Part shown: positions 1 to 10,350 of the stretch, one piece after another | Layout: each line of letters begins with the position of its first letter | Position numbering within the stretch: position 1 is the stretch's first letter | Assembly: GCF_904067045.1 (NCBI RefSeq) | Contig: NZ_CAJFDC010000012.1 | Span: 197,501 to 261,500 of the forward strand | DNA length: 64,000 nt | DNA from: Pseudomonas sp. FEN | GTDB taxonomy: Bacteria; Pseudomonadota; Gammaproteobacteria; Pseudomonadales; Pseudomonadaceae | Direction of reading: 5' to 3' | Notes under the pieces: model-generated | What the model was told of the DNA's origin: nothing | Seen by the model: only the letters and a program-made list of their open reading frames with translations | The model's database searches: none | Program-made: the position numbers and the translations under genes

Positions 1-795
1 ACGATCGTCAAGGTGCGTGGTCGCGTGGTCGTGACGGAACATGGTGTCAGCTTGGTGGGCTTCGAAAAGGTCAAGCCGCTGTTCGAGGCAGACGGCAAGA
101 TTTACCAGACCGAGGCACAGAACCCATACTGGGGCTTCCGTGACCCCTGGCCGTTCCGCGATCCAAAAAGCGGCAAGCTGTACATGTTGTTCGAGGGCAA
201 CGTGGCCGGCGAGCGCGGTTCGCACACTGTCGGCCAGGCTGAAATCGGCGACGTGCCGCCTGGCTATGAAGATGTTGGTAATTCGCGCTACCAGACTGCC
301 TGTGTCGGTATCGCGTTGGCGCACGACGAAGATGGTGATGACTGGGAAATGCTTCCACCCCTGCTGACCGCAGTAGGCGTCAATGACCAGACCGAACGTC
401 CGCACTTCCTGTTTCAGGACGGTAAATACTATCTGTTCACCATCAGCCATAAGTTCACATATGCCGATGGTGTAACCGGCCCGGACGGTGTGTACGGTTT
501 CGTCGCAGACGAGTTGTTCGGCCCTTATGTGCCGTTGAACGGTTCTGGCCTGGTGCTGGGCAACCCTTCTTCCCAGCCATTCCAGACCTACTCGCACTAT
601 GTGATGCCCAACGGCCTGGTGACATCATTCATCGACAGCATACCGACCGAAGAAGGCGAAACCGGGATGCAGTTCCGTGTTGGCGGCACTGAAGCGCCGA
701 CAGTAGGCATCAAGGTAAAAGGGCTGCAGACTTTCGTGGTGGCCGAGTATGACTACGGTTACATCCCCCCGATGATCGATGTCACACTGAAGTAA
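1..795 (+). CDS. lsc: Levansucrase, C-terminal part (5' end outside window)
   Basis: Glycoside hydrolase family 68 enzyme that splits sucrose and polymerises the fructose into levan; a secreted enzyme in pseudomonads. The reading frame is open from base 1, so the gene starts before the window. About 264 codons are present, against roughly 425-430 for the family. The RDP motif (FRDPWPF, bases ~136-156) and the TERP motif (bases ~391-402), which carries the general acid/base Glu, are both intact. The catalytic nucleophile Asp lies upstream and cannot be checked. The next feature is tRNA-Arg(CCT) on the other strand, 445 bp away. No terminator with a T-run is visible, only a strong hairpin at 939-962. 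Confidence 0.93.
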   Translation, partial: TIVKVRGRVVVTEHGVSLVGFEKVKPLFEADGKIYQTEAQNPYWGFRDPWPFRDPKSGKLYMLFEGNVAGERGSHTVGQAEIGDVPPGYEDVGNSRYQTACVGIALAHDEDGDDWEMLPPLLTAVGVNDQTERPHFLFQDGKYYLFTISHKFTYADGVTGPDGVYGFVADELFGPYVPLNGSGLVLGNPSSQPFQTYSHYVMPNGLVTSFIDSIPTEEGETGMQFRVGGTEAPTVGIKVKGLQTFVVAEYDYGYIPPMIDVTLK

Positions 796-1240
796 CACCG
801 GAAACACATAGGGTTTTCAGGCACCGGGTTTGACTCGATAACAGACTCGTTGTGGATATGATCGAGATATCCGCACGCCTGACTCACTGCGACTTGATCG
901 GGAGCCGCCTTGAACAATGCGTAACATGACCCTTCGGCACTGGCTGCACGGATGCAGCCAGTAACGGGCCCCTCCTCTTGAGCGCAACGCTCTAGCCTGT
1001 CGCCCCTCACAGGCTGCATTGATCATACTTACGAAGCGTGCTGGCCAAATCCGATGCAATCGGGATGCGATTTCACAGCTACAAGAGAAAGAGCAAGGTA
1101 TCAGCTTCGGAAATTGGCTAAAGAGCTCAATCTCATTGGAAAGCTGATAGCTCAATTCTGAACGCATTGAGAAGTGGGGACCAGGCAGGAAAAAAACAAA
1201 CCAAACCTAGGCAAAAAAAGCGCTAACTCTTTGATTATTA
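796..1240. other. Intergenic region between levansucrase and tRNA-Arg(CCT)
   Basis: 445 bases with no convincing gene. The short open frames here have no ribosome binding site and no family character. The main structure is a perfect 10-bp inverted repeat at 939-962. The last ~90 bases before the tRNA are A-rich. I see no copy of the tRNA 3' end that would mark an island boundary. Confidence 0.6.
939..962. repeat. Perfect inverted repeat (10-bp arms) downstream of levansucrase gene
   Basis: Arms ACTGGCTGCA and TGCAGCCAGT flank a CGGA loop. The hairpin is strong, but no T-run follows on either strand, so it may stabilise the 3' end of the levansucrase mRNA rather than end transcription by itself. 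Confidence 0.55.
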
Positions 1241-1317
1241 TGGTGTCCCAGGGCAGGTTCGAACTGCCAACCTTCCCCTTAGGAGGGGGATGCTCTATCC
1301 AATTGAGCTACTGAGAC
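1241..1317 (-). tRNA. tRNA-Arg (anticodon CCT)
   Basis: 77 bases including an encoded CCA end. Read on the minus strand, the anticodon loop in CCCCTCCTAAGGGG gives CCT, decoding AGG. The T loop GTTCGAA and D-arm AGCTCAATTGGATAGAGC are normal. It is a single-copy type that often serves as an integration site in proteobacteria. Confidence 0.96.
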
Positions 1318-1674
1318 AACGGTCGGCCACCAGAACTGGCGGCGCGAAGGACGGCGTGCATGTTAACGGGCATGCCGTCGTTTGTCATGTCGTCCCTGGG
1401 CTTTTTAACAGTGGGCTGTCGCTCACGAACACAGCCGACCCGCGTTGAGCAACCGCCATCCAACCCATGACAAGGACTGTCAGACATTTCGTCGGGCATT
1501 TTGCATTACTGCAAAAAGGCGATCATTGCAAAATGCAAGGCGCCTTCGCCAAAAACAACACACAACCTATTGTTTTAAAAGCATTTTTTCTGATAAAAAG
1601 CTTGGCATGCAGCCTGCTCTGGTTCTCTCCATGAAAAACCGCCTGGTCCATCACTCACTATGGAGAGCCTTTCG
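1318..1674. other. Intergenic region upstream of tRNA-Arg(CCT); possible tRNA promoter
   Basis: 357 bases without a supported gene. For the tRNA (minus strand), ATGACA (1383-1388) and TAACAT (1360-1365) are 17 bp apart and could be a sigma-70 promoter with a leader of about 35-40 bases. The AT-rich stretch 1500-1600 may promote the small plus-strand genes that follow, but I cannot fix a start site. Confidence 0.35.
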
Positions 1675-1899
1675 ATGAATACCCCCATTCTTCTGACATT
1701 GAATGTACTGGCATTGATCGCATTGACCGCTTTCCATTTTCAACCGGAGCCAGCGCCCCTGTCTTACGCATATGCCGTTCCGCGACAAGCAGCACAGCGG
1801 GCCATCATGACCGATCACTTCGCCAACCGCATTTCCCTGGACGAGCAGCGCCAAGCAACCGCCGCATCCACCGACGAAGCAGAGCGACTGACATTCTGA
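1675..1899 (+). CDS. Small hypothetical protein with N-terminal hydrophobic segment
   Basis: A 74-residue protein of unknown function. Residues ~4-16 (ILLTLNVLALIAL) form one hydrophobic stretch that could be a membrane anchor or uncleaved signal. The rest is polar and rich in Ala, Gln, Arg and Glu, with no cysteines. The ATG at 1675 is preferred because GGAGAG lies 7 bases before it; an in-frame ATG at 1660 would place that Shine-Dalgarno sequence inside the coding region. A second small hydrophobic protein follows after 23 bases and is probably co-transcribed. I do not recognise the family. Confidence 0.6.
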   Translation: MNTPILLTLNVLALIALTAFHFQPEPAPLSYAYAVPRQAAQRAIMTDHFANRISLDEQRQATAASTDEAERLTF

Positions 1900-1922
1900 G
1901 CCCACGCCACCAAGGAAACCCC

Positions 1923-2114
1923 ATGTCCAGATATGCCCTCACCTTCCTGATCCTGACCTTGCTCACCAGCCTCGCCCTGTGGATGGCACCGGCCGACGCG
2001 TTCACCCCGCCGCTGATCGTCGCAACCAGCCTGTTTGGCGGTTTTTTCGTCCTGGCCTTGTTCGCTGGTCGGAAAATCCGCTTCGATCCCGTATTGCGCC
2101 CCTCCGAAGACTAG
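1923..2114 (+). CDS. Small membrane protein, hypothetical
   Basis: 63 residues, two predicted membrane helices (about residues 5-23 and 30-48) with a short polar linker, ending in a charged tail RKIRFDPVLRPSED. An AAGGAAA ribosome binding site sits 5 bases before the ATG. It follows the previous small gene closely, so the two may form a two-gene transcript. No catalytic motif is visible. Small two-helix proteins of this kind are common in Pseudomonas and mostly uncharacterised, so I assign no function. Confidence 0.6.
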   Translation: MSRYALTFLILTLLTSLALWMAPADAFTPPLIVATSLFGGFFVLALFAGRKIRFDPVLRPSED

Positions 2115-2468
2115 AAAACCAGCAAATTGCCACTACGCTCTATCATTAGAAGCAAAAGGCCAGTCTAACCGGGTAAAATCCGCGCAGCGCTGGCCAAAGG
2201 CTTCCAGACAGGCCCAGGATGGCCGATCAGAGGGCGGTTACTGAGGCGAACTTTCAAACCAGTACGCATTTCTGATAATTGGTGCTGGCATATTGCCTTT
2301 GCCCAGTTCAATATTTGTCACAGAATTGACGCCAAGGATCTGGCAAATTTGAGGCATGATGCGGGCCTCATTTCAATTCAGGTTGAACATTTGGCCAAAC
2401 ATGCTGTCCTACTGACATCCTGCGGCCAATTCCGAGAACCGCTCCCCTGAACTAACCGGTTTAAAACT
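2115..2468 (+). other. amrZ upstream region
   Basis: 354 bases without a gene. It holds the AlgU-type promoter at 2248-2275, followed by a leader of about 190 bases before the amrZ ATG at 2469. AmrZ represses its own gene in P. aeruginosa, so operator sites are expected here, but I cannot place one confidently by eye. Confidence 0.55.
2248..2275 (+). promoter_or_regulatory. Putative AlgU (sigma-22, RpoE-like) promoter of amrZ
   Basis: GAACTT at 2248-2253 and TCTGA at 2271-2275, separated by 17 bases, match the AlgU consensus GAACTT-N16/17-TCtgA. In P. aeruginosa amrZ (algZ) is known to be transcribed from an AlgU-dependent promoter, which supports the match. It would place amrZ in the cell-envelope stress regulon. 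Confidence 0.7.
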
Positions 2469-2792
2469 ATGCGCCCATTGAAACAGGCAATTTATTCCAG
2501 CCGTACGGCTGACAAGTTCGTCGTGCGTCTGCCCGATGGAATGCGTGAACGCATCGCCGAGGTGGCTCGCAACCATCACCGCAGCATGAATTCCGAGATC
2601 ATTGCACGCTTGGAGCAAAGCCTTATTCAGGAAGGTGCGCTGGGCGACGAATTGAGCATGCGGCTGGACAGCCCGGAACTCTCTCTGCATGAGCGTGAAT
2701 TGCTCCAGCGTTTCCGCCAACTCTCCCACCGCCAACAGAATGCACTTGTATCGCTGATCGCCCACGACGCCGAAATGACGGACGCCAGCTGA
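2469..2792 (+). CDS. amrZ: AmrZ (AlgZ), ribbon-helix-helix transcription regulator
   Basis: 107 residues of the Arc/MetJ ribbon-helix-helix superfamily. AmrZ is a global regulator of alginate, motility, c-di-GMP and iron genes in pseudomonads; it activates algD and represses fleQ in P. aeruginosa. The DNA-contacting beta strand ([18 protein letters not shown]) is followed by the two helices ([14 protein letters not shown]), and the C-terminal tetramerisation part ([18 protein letters not shown]) is conserved. The N-terminus MRPLKQA is the same as in P. aeruginosa, but two residues after it are missing compared with that protein as I recall it. An AlgU-type promoter lies upstream and a terminator follows at 2810. 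Confidence 0.95.
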   Translation: MRPLKQAIYSSRTADKFVVRLPDGMRERIAEVARNHHRSMNSEIIARLEQSLIQEGALGDELSMRLDSPELSLHERELLQRFRQLSHRQQNALVSLIAHDAEMTDAS

Positions 2793-2809
2793 CTCATCCC
2801 TGAAAGCTC

Positions 2810-2837
2810 AAGCCAGCGGTGTGCTGGCTTTTTTTTG
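2810..2837 (+). terminator. Rho-independent terminator of amrZ
   Basis: The stem AAGCCAGC/GCTGGCTT (2810-2817, 2823-2830) has a 5-base loop and a run of T on the plus strand. mgtE converges from the other side and ends 23 bp away; on that strand no T-run follows. Confidence 0.9.
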
Positions 2838-2860
2838 CCTGGGATTTGGCTGGAAAGCGC

Positions 2861-4303
2861 TTAAAGCAGGAAGATGGTCGCCAAACCAAGGAAGATGAAG
2901 AAACCACCACTGTCGGTCATGGCAGTGATCATTACGCTGGCACCCATCGCCGGGTCGCGCCCCAGGCGTGCCAGGGTCATGGGGATGAGCACCCCCATCA
3001 ACGCCGCCAACAACAGGTTGAGGGTCATCGCCGCCGTCATCACTACGCCCAGCGACCAACTGCCGTATAGCAGGTAGGCGACCACACCGATCACCCCACC
3101 CCACACCAGGCCATTGATCAGCCCCACCGCCAGCTCCTTGCGCATCAACCGCGAGGTGTTGCCGGTACTGACCTGGTCCAGCGCCATCGCACGCACGATC
3201 ATGGTAATGGTCTGGTTGCCCGAGTTGCCGCCAATACCCGCGACGATCGGCATCAGGGCCGCCAGGGCCACCAGCTTCTCGATGGAACCCTCGAACAAGC
3301 CGATTACCCGCGAAGCGACAAAGGCGGTAATCAGGTTGATCGCCAACCACGCCCAACGGTTACGCAAGGATTTCCAGACCGAGGCAAAGATGTCCTCTTC
3401 TTCGCGCAGACCCGCCATGTTGAGGACTTCGCTCTCGCTCTCCTCGCGAATCAGGTCGACCATTTCGTCGATGGTCAAACGACCGATCAGCTTGCCGTTC
3501 TTGTCCACTACCGGAGCGGAAATCAAGTCATAACGTTCGAAAGCCTGGGCCGCGTCGTAGGCATCCTCGTCCGGGTGAAAGCTCACCGGGTCGCTGGCCA
3601 TGACTTCGGCCACCTGCTTCTCGGGATCGTTGACCAGCAGACGCTTGATCGGCAGCACCCCCTTGAGCACACCGCCATAGTCGACCACGAACAACTTGTC
3701 GGTATGACCCGGCAATTCCTTGAGCCGACGCAGGTAGCGCAGCACCACTTCCAGGCTGACATCTTCGCGGATGGTGACCATCTCGAAGTCCATCAGGGCG
3801 CCGACCTGCTCCTCGTCATAGGACAACGCAGAGCGAACGCGCTCACGTTGCTGGCTGTCGAGGGTCTCCATCAACTCATGCACAACGTCACGTGGCAGCT
3901 CAGGGGCCAAGTCAGCGAGTTCGTCGGCGTCCATCTCCTTGGCCGCGGCCAAGAGCTCCTGATCGTCCATGTCGGCAATCAGGGTTTCACGTACGGAGTC
4001 GGAAACCTCGAGCAGGATATCGCCGTCACGCTCAGCCTTGACCAACTGCCAGACCGTCAAGCGATCATTCAGCGGCAAGGCTTCGAGGATATAGGCGACG
4101 TCGGCGGAGTGCAGGTCATCGAGCTTGCGCTGCAATTCGACGAGATTCTGCCGGTGAACCAGGTTTTCCACCCGGTCGTGATGAGGGCCTTCCTGACGAT
4201 GCGTCAGGTCTTCGACCACCCGCTGGCGCTGCAATAGATCAACGACCTGGGCGAGACGGTCCTGCAGGCTGTCCTGGCTTTTCTTTACTTCAACTTCGGT
4301 CAT
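2861..4303 (-). CDS. mgtE: Magnesium transporter MgtE
   Basis: 480-residue inner-membrane Mg2+ channel. A cytoplasmic superhelical N-domain (about residues 30-150) is followed by a CBS pair (about 155-285, with SDPVSFHPDEDAYDA and the second CBS ending IDEMVDLIREE) and a C-terminal membrane domain of five helices from about residue 310 (NRWAWLAINLITAF onward). The family gates by Mg2+ binding to the N and CBS domains. In P. aeruginosa MgtE also affects type III secretion. The ATG at 4303 gives the MTEVEVKKSQ N-terminus typical of Pseudomonas; a longer reading to 4333 adds ten unsupported residues. It converges on amrZ. Confidence 0.95.
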   Translation of the reverse strand: MTEVEVKKSQDSLQDRLAQVVDLLQRQRVVEDLTHRQEGPHHDRVENLVHRQNLVELQRKLDDLHSADVAYILEALPLNDRLTVWQLVKAERDGDILLEVSDSVRETLIADMDDQELLAAAKEMDADELADLAPELPRDVVHELMETLDSQQRERVRSALSYDEEQVGALMDFEMVTIREDVSLEVVLRYLRRLKELPGHTDKLFVVDYGGVLKGVLPIKRLLVNDPEKQVAEVMASDPVSFHPDEDAYDAAQAFERYDLISAPVVDKNGKLIGRLTIDEMVDLIREESESEVLNMAGLREEEDIFASVWKSLRNRWAWLAINLITAFVASRVIGLFEGSIEKLVALAALMPIVAGIGGNSGNQTITMIVRAMALDQVSTGNTSRLMRKELAVGLINGLVWGGVIGVVAYLLYGSWSLGVVMTAAMTLNLLLAALMGVLIPMTLARLGRDPAMGASVMITAMTDSGGFFIFLGLATIFLL

Positions 4304-4624
4304 AGGCGAATTCCACTCCCAGCAGCGGGGCACGCCGGAAGGATCAATCAGTCAATTCATGATTGGCAAAGCGAGAGGCTAAGTAACTACTGGGTAAGTC
4401 CATGGAAATATTCCAAAAACCCCGGCGGGGCTGACGGGCGCAATCATACACCGCCCCACCCCCCTCACGAGCAAAAATCTTGGCAAGAACAAGTGCTTGC
4501 AACACCCGACCGGGCGCTTTGCAGCGGCCTTTCCTCTACGACGACTCATTCTGAAAAGAAAACACACGCACTACTCGCAAGCTCACAACTAGGCTTGATG
4601 AATGATCGTCAGGGAGGACGTCCA
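4304..4624. other. Divergent intergenic region mgtE / DUF4124-like gene
   Basis: 321 bases that must hold both promoters. I see a short CCCCGGCGGGG hairpin near 4420 but no clear sigma-70 pair and no Mg2+ riboswitch. A longer open frame beginning at 4493 on the plus strand runs into the downstream gene but has no ribosome binding site. Confidence 0.45.
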
Positions 4625-5104
4625 ATGCTGTTCCCACGCCATCTACCACTGTTGCTCGCGCTCTGCCTGCCTTTCCCGGCCCTTGCCGCCATCGTGCATC
4701 GCTGCGAAAGCGGCAACGGCCATATCACCTTCACCACGCTGGGATGTGCGCCAGACGAAACACTACGCGCCCAGCGAGCGCACAACCCTGCCTCCGCAAG
4801 CCGGCCCGCTCCCGCCAAGCCGCCGCGAACGGCAAGCTCAGCCACCACGCCAGCGCCACGAGAGCTGACGGTGGTCGGCGAGCATGACGACGGCTGCGCC
4901 AATCTGTTGAGCGCACAGGAGAAACGCCAGGCAATCATCAATCAGCAGGTTCGTCCCGGCATGAGTCGTCTGGAGGTGGAGAGCGCCCTGGGCAGGCCGG
5001 ACCGGATCAGCACGACCAATACCGCGACGCGCTATCACTACCACTTGAAGAGAGGCCGTAGCAGCCTGGTGGTGCTGGATGAGAAGGGATGCGTCAAACG
5101 CTAG
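4625..5104 (+). CDS. Secreted DUF4124-like protein with BamE/OmlA-like C-terminal motif
   Basis: 159 residues. A clear Sec signal peptide (MLFPRHLPLLLALCLPFPALAA) is followed by an Ile-Val-His-Arg-Cys segment like the start of DUF4124 domains (IVHRCESGNGHITFT), then a Pro/Ala-rich linker (about residues 58-80). The C-terminal part, VRPGMSRLEVESALGRPDRIS with a later LVVLDEKGCVK strand, resembles the small BamE/SmpA-type fold. Three cysteines remain after cleavage and may pair. GGGAGGA lies 7 bases before the chosen ATG. The protein is probably periplasmic; its role is unknown. A bidirectional terminator follows. Confidence 0.7.
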   Translation: MLFPRHLPLLLALCLPFPALAAIVHRCESGNGHITFTTLGCAPDETLRAQRAHNPASASRPAPAKPPRTASSATTPAPRELTVVGEHDDGCANLLSAQEKRQAIINQQVRPGMSRLEVESALGRPDRISTTNTATRYHYHLKRGRSSLVVLDEKGCVKR

Positions 5105-5134
5105 CCCATGACAAAAACCCAAACGCCAGACGGC

Positions 5135-5163
5135 AAAAAGCCCGCAACCAGTGCGGGCTTTTT
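5135..5163. terminator. Bidirectional terminator between DUF4124-like gene and tRNA operon
   Basis: AAAAAGCCCGCA and TGCGGGCTTTTT form a 12-bp stem around a 5-base loop. Both strands end in T, so it can stop the plus-strand gene and the minus-strand tRNA transcript. Confidence 0.92.
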
Positions 5164-5169
5164 GGTGTA

Positions 5170-5246
5170 TGGTGCACTCGACAGGATTCGAACCTGTGAC
5201 CGCTCGGTTCGTAGCCGAGTACTCTATCCAGCTGAGCTACGAGTGC
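5170..5246 (-). tRNA. tRNA-Arg (anticodon ACG), copy 1
   Basis: 77 bases with encoded CCA. The anticodon loop CTACGAA gives ACG, decoding CGN after A34-to-inosine editing. The 77-base sequence appears identical to the second copy 72 bp upstream in transcription. It is the last gene of the tRNA cluster before the terminator at 5135-5163. Confidence 0.97.
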
Positions 5247-5318
5247 ATTGCGTGTTTTTAGACCAGACCACCACTGGTTGAAGCCACGTCATTCGTATTA
5301 CTACCAACAACGCTTAAA

Positions 5319-5395
5319 TGGTGCACTCGACAGGATTCGAACCTGTGACCGCTCGGTTCGTAGCCGAGTACTCTATCCAGCTGAGCTACGAGTGC
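5319..5395 (-). tRNA. tRNA-Arg (anticodon ACG), copy 2
   Basis: 77 bases with encoded CCA, same sequence as copy 1 over its whole length. It is the promoter-proximal copy of the pair; the promoter at 5410-5437 begins just upstream. Tandem identical tRNA-Arg(ACG) genes next to rsmA are also found in P. aeruginosa. Confidence 0.97.
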
Positions 5396-5409
5396 ATTTG
5401 ATGCCGCGC

Positions 5410-5437
5410 ATTATAGGCCGTGAAATCTTTTTGTAAA
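5410..5437 (-). promoter_or_regulatory. Sigma-70 promoter of the tRNA-Arg pair
   Basis: On the minus strand TTTACA (5432-5437) and a perfect TATAAT (5410-5415) are 16 bp apart. The bases after the -10 (GCGCGGC) form a GC-rich discriminator, typical of stable-RNA promoters under stringent control. Confidence 0.85.
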
Positions 5438-5503
5438 GCGCTTTTTTCTAGTAATTTCAACAACTTACCGAAGAAGCCAGATCTACACGTACTACTCGAA
5501 TAA

Positions 5504-5594
5504 TGGCGGAGAAGGGGGGATTCGAACCCCCGACACCCTTTTGAGGTGTACTCCCTTAGCAGGGGAGCGCCTTCGGCCACTCGGCCACCTCTCC
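5504..5594 (-). tRNA. tRNA-Ser (anticodon GCT)
   Basis: 91 bases, the long-variable-arm form expected for tRNA-Ser, with encoded CCA. The anticodon in CCCCTGCTAAGGGAG is GCT, decoding AGC/AGU. The variable arm ACACCTC-AAAA-GGGTGT is a good stem. It lies 62 bp downstream of rsmA on the same strand and has its own promoter. Confidence 0.97.
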
Positions 5595-5608
5595 GCAACA
5601 CGGGGCGT

Positions 5609-5637
5609 ATAATAACCAACCTTTTCCCCGTTTGCAA
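5609..5637 (-). promoter_or_regulatory. Sigma-70 promoter of tRNA-Ser(GCT)
   Basis: On the minus strand TTGCAA (5632-5637) and TATTAT (5609-5614) are 17 bp apart, followed by a GC-rich discriminator (ACGCCCCG). It lies between the rsmA stop codon and the tRNA. Confidence 0.8.
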
Positions 5638-5656
5638 AGCAAAAAATCAAATAAAA

Positions 5657-5845
5657 TTAATGGCTTGGTTCTTCGTCCTTCTCTTTCTTGATCCGCAGGT
5701 AAATTTCCTCACGGTGCACCGCCACTTCTTTGGGGGCATTGACACCAATTCGTACTTGATTTCCTTTGACGCCAAGCACGGTCACAGTGATTTCACCGTC
5801 ACCGATGATCAGGCTTTCTGCGCACCGACGAGTCAGAATCAGCAT
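5657..5845 (-). CDS. csrA: Carbon storage regulator CsrA/RsmA
   Basis: 62-residue RNA-binding protein that blocks translation of target mRNAs by binding GGA motifs in their leaders. In pseudomonads (as RsmA) it is titrated by the Gac-controlled RNAs RsmX/Y/Z and controls secondary metabolism, secretion and biofilm. The sequence [16 protein letters not shown], the [10 protein letters not shown] core and the RNA-contacting [12 protein letters not shown] segment are all conserved, including Arg44. The ribosome binding site AGGAGAAAGG is strong. It lies between lysC and tRNA-Ser as in P. aeruginosa. The C-terminal tail after residue 53 ([10 protein letters not shown]) is the variable part of the family. 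Confidence 0.98.
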   Translation of the reverse strand: MLILTRRCAESLIIGDGEITVTVLGVKGNQVRIGVNAPKEVAVHREEIYLRIKKEKDEEPSH

Positions 5846-5985
5846 ACCTTTCTCCTACACGCACTTCAGTTCAGGGACAACAGTCTGCAAAAAAGGGCTT
5901 CGGCTTACAGGCTATATAGCCATCACCCTACACCCCCAAGTATTGACCAGCGCTGGCAAAAGAACAGCATCCACCCACGCCCATC

Positions 5986-6018
5986 AAAAAAAACAAAGGG
6001 CGCGGTTCAACCGCGCCC
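5986..6018 (-). terminator. Rho-independent terminator of lysC
   Basis: On the minus strand GGGCGCGGTT-GA-ACCGCGCCC (5998-6018) is followed by TTTGTTTTTTTT. It separates the alaS-lysC unit from rsmA, so rsmA should have its own promoter in 5846-5985. Confidence 0.92.
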
Positions 6019-6032
6019 TTGGGGACTACGCG

Positions 6033-7274
6033 TCACTCACCCTGTCGGGCCGGTGCGTCCAGCTCGAAAGCCGTGTGCAGCGCACGCACGGCCAACTCCA
6101 GATACTTCTCTTCGATCACCACGGAGACCTTGATTTCCGAGGTTGAGATCATCTGGATATTGATGCTTTCCTTGGCCAGGGCCTCGAACATGCGGCTGGC
6201 CACGCCGGCATGGGAACGCATGCCCACGCCCACGATCGATACCTTGGCAATCTTGGTATCGCCGACCACTTCACGGGCCCCGATCTCACGCGCGGTATTT
6301 TCCAGGACGGTTTGCGCGGACTGGTAGTCGTTGCGGTGCACGGTGAAGGTGAAGTCGGTGGTGTTATCGTGCGCAACGTTCTGCACGATCATGTCGACTT
6401 CGATGTTCGCGGCACTGATCGGGCCAAGAATCTTGAAGGCCACGCCGGGGGTGTCTGGCACGCCACGGATGGTCAGCTTGGCTTCATCGCGGTTGAAGGC
6501 GATGCCGGAAATGATCGGCTGTTCCATGGATTCCTCTTCATCAATAGTAATGAGGGTACCCGGACCCTCTTTGAAGCTGTGCAGGACGCGCAGCGGAACG
6601 TTGTACTTGCCGGCGAACTCGACCGCGCGGATCTGCAACACCTTGGAACCGAGGCTGGCCATTTCCAGCATCTCTTCGAAGGTGATCTTGTCCAGGCGCT
6701 GGGCCTGGGCCACAACACGCGGATCGGTGGTGTAGACGCCATCGACGTCGGTGTAGATCTGGCATTCGTCAGCCTTCAAGGCCGCCGCCAGCGCCACACC
6801 GGTGGTGTCGGAACCACCACGCCCAAGGGTGGTGATATTGCCGTGCTCGTCGACGCCCTGGAAACCGGCGACCACCACTACGCGACCAGCCTTCAGATCG
6901 GCACGAATCTTCTGATCGTCGATTTGCAGGATGCGCGCCTTATTGTGCGCGCTGTCGGTCAGGATCCGCACCTGGTTACCAGTGTACGAGACCGCCGGCA
7001 CGCCGCGCTTGATCAGCGCCATGGCCAGCAAGGCGATGGTCACCTGCTCGCCAGTGGACACGATCACATCCAGTTCCCGCGGAACCGGCTGCTGCTCGCC
7101 GCTGATTTGCTTGGCCAGATCGATCAGGCGGTTGGTTTCGCCGCTCATCGCAGACAGTACAACCACCAGGTCATCACCGGCCTCGCGGAACTTCTTAACC
7201 TTGTCGGCTACCTGCTCGATTCTCTCGACGGAGCCGACCGAGGTACCTCCAAACTTCTGTACGATCAAAGCCAT
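6033..7274 (-). CDS. lysC: Aspartate kinase LysC
   Basis: 413-residue cytoplasmic enzyme that phosphorylates L-aspartate, the first step toward lysine, threonine, methionine and diaminopimelate. The N-terminal kinase domain begins IVQKFGGTSVG and contains LGRGGSDTTGVALA; two ACT domains that bind feedback inhibitors fill about residues 265-410. An internal ATG (residue 250, base 6527) is preceded by GAGGAA, suggesting a separate beta subunit made of the ACT part alone, as in alpha2-beta2 aspartokinases. It lies 95 bp downstream of alaS on the same strand and ends at a strong terminator. Confidence 0.97.
   Translation of the reverse strand: MALIVQKFGGTSVGSVERIEQVADKVKKFREAGDDLVVVLSAMSGETNRLIDLAKQISGEQQPVPRELDVIVSTGEQVTIALLAMALIKRGVPAVSYTGNQVRILTDSAHNKARILQIDDQKIRADLKAGRVVVVAGFQGVDEHGNITTLGRGGSDTTGVALAAALKADECQIYTDVDGVYTTDPRVVAQAQRLDKITFEEMLEMASLGSKVLQIRAVEFAGKYNVPLRVLHSFKEGPGTLITIDEEESMEQPIISGIAFNRDEAKLTIRGVPDTPGVAFKILGPISAANIEVDMIVQNVAHDNTTDFTFTVHRNDYQSAQTVLENTAREIGAREVVGDTKIAKVSIVGVGMRSHAGVASRMFEALAKESINIQMISTSEIKVSVVIEEKYLELAVRALHTAFELDAPARQGE
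6525..6536 (-). promoter_or_regulatory. Internal translation start in lysC (beta subunit)
   Basis: On the minus strand GAGGAA (6531-6536) stands 3 bases before an in-frame ATG (6525-6527) that begins MEQPIISG. It would produce a 164-residue ACT-only subunit ending at 6033. Such internal starts are known for Bacillus and corynebacterial aspartokinases; the sequence supports the same layout here, but the spacing is short. Confidence 0.5.
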
Positions 7275-7369
7275 TTCTAAGCCGCCTCAGCCCGTAAAGG
7301 GGCGCCCATTAATCATTCAACTTCACAGCCGTGGTGCCTGCCACTAGACAGCAGGCAGCTTTCGCGGCC

Positions 7370-9994
<2,625 letters not shown>

Positions 9995-10350
9995 AGGTTC
10001 TTCCACGGAGTCTGCGGCCAAACGCAAGTGCATCACATCCAAAAGGGTTTGCGACTTGCAAAGGGCCGCATTATATCGGCCCTGCGCCCTGGGTACAGTG
10101 TGTTTATACGATAGAAGCCGTCAATTGGACGGCCTGCAGTCTCATTCACGGCCAAATTCGGCCAATACCGCAACAACTTGTTCAATTTGCGTACGCCTGG
10201 CGTCCCCTTCTCCACCGAGGTTTCAGCATGATCGACGGTAGGCAGCAACGGCGTTTACGGCGAAAATTCGATGAAAATTATCGAAACGACGACATGCGCC
10301 CCCTGAAAATATATGTTAAAAACTGAGCGCCGCCAGAAAGTCTGGCGGCA
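9995..10350. other. Divergent region alaS / FMN riboswitch
   Basis: No gene is supported here. It contains the alaS promoter (10070-10097) and, toward the riboswitch, an AT-rich stretch near 10260-10325 that probably holds the promoter for the ribH transcript. A GCCGCCAGA/TCTGGCGGC hairpin (about 10329-10348) precedes the aptamer. Confidence 0.5.
10070..10097 (-). promoter_or_regulatory. Putative sigma-70 promoter of alaS
   Basis: On the minus strand TATAAT (10070-10075) is preceded at 16 bp by TGTACC (10092-10097). The discriminator GCGGCCC is GC-rich, as expected for a translation gene under stringent control. The leader would be about 70 bases. Confidence 0.6.

Noticed and set aside
817..1167. 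Minus-strand frame of 116 codons after levansucrase
   Set aside because: No ribosome binding site, random-looking composition, crosses the strong hairpin at 939-962.
3575..4237. Long plus-strand open frame (220 codons) opposite mgtE
   Set aside because: It is the antisense frame of a well-conserved GC-rich gene; its composition is His/Gln/Leu-rich without motifs and it has no ribosome binding site.
4304..4624. Mg2+ riboswitch upstream of mgtE
   Set aside because: No M-box like structure could be recognised, and such elements are not typical of Pseudomonas.
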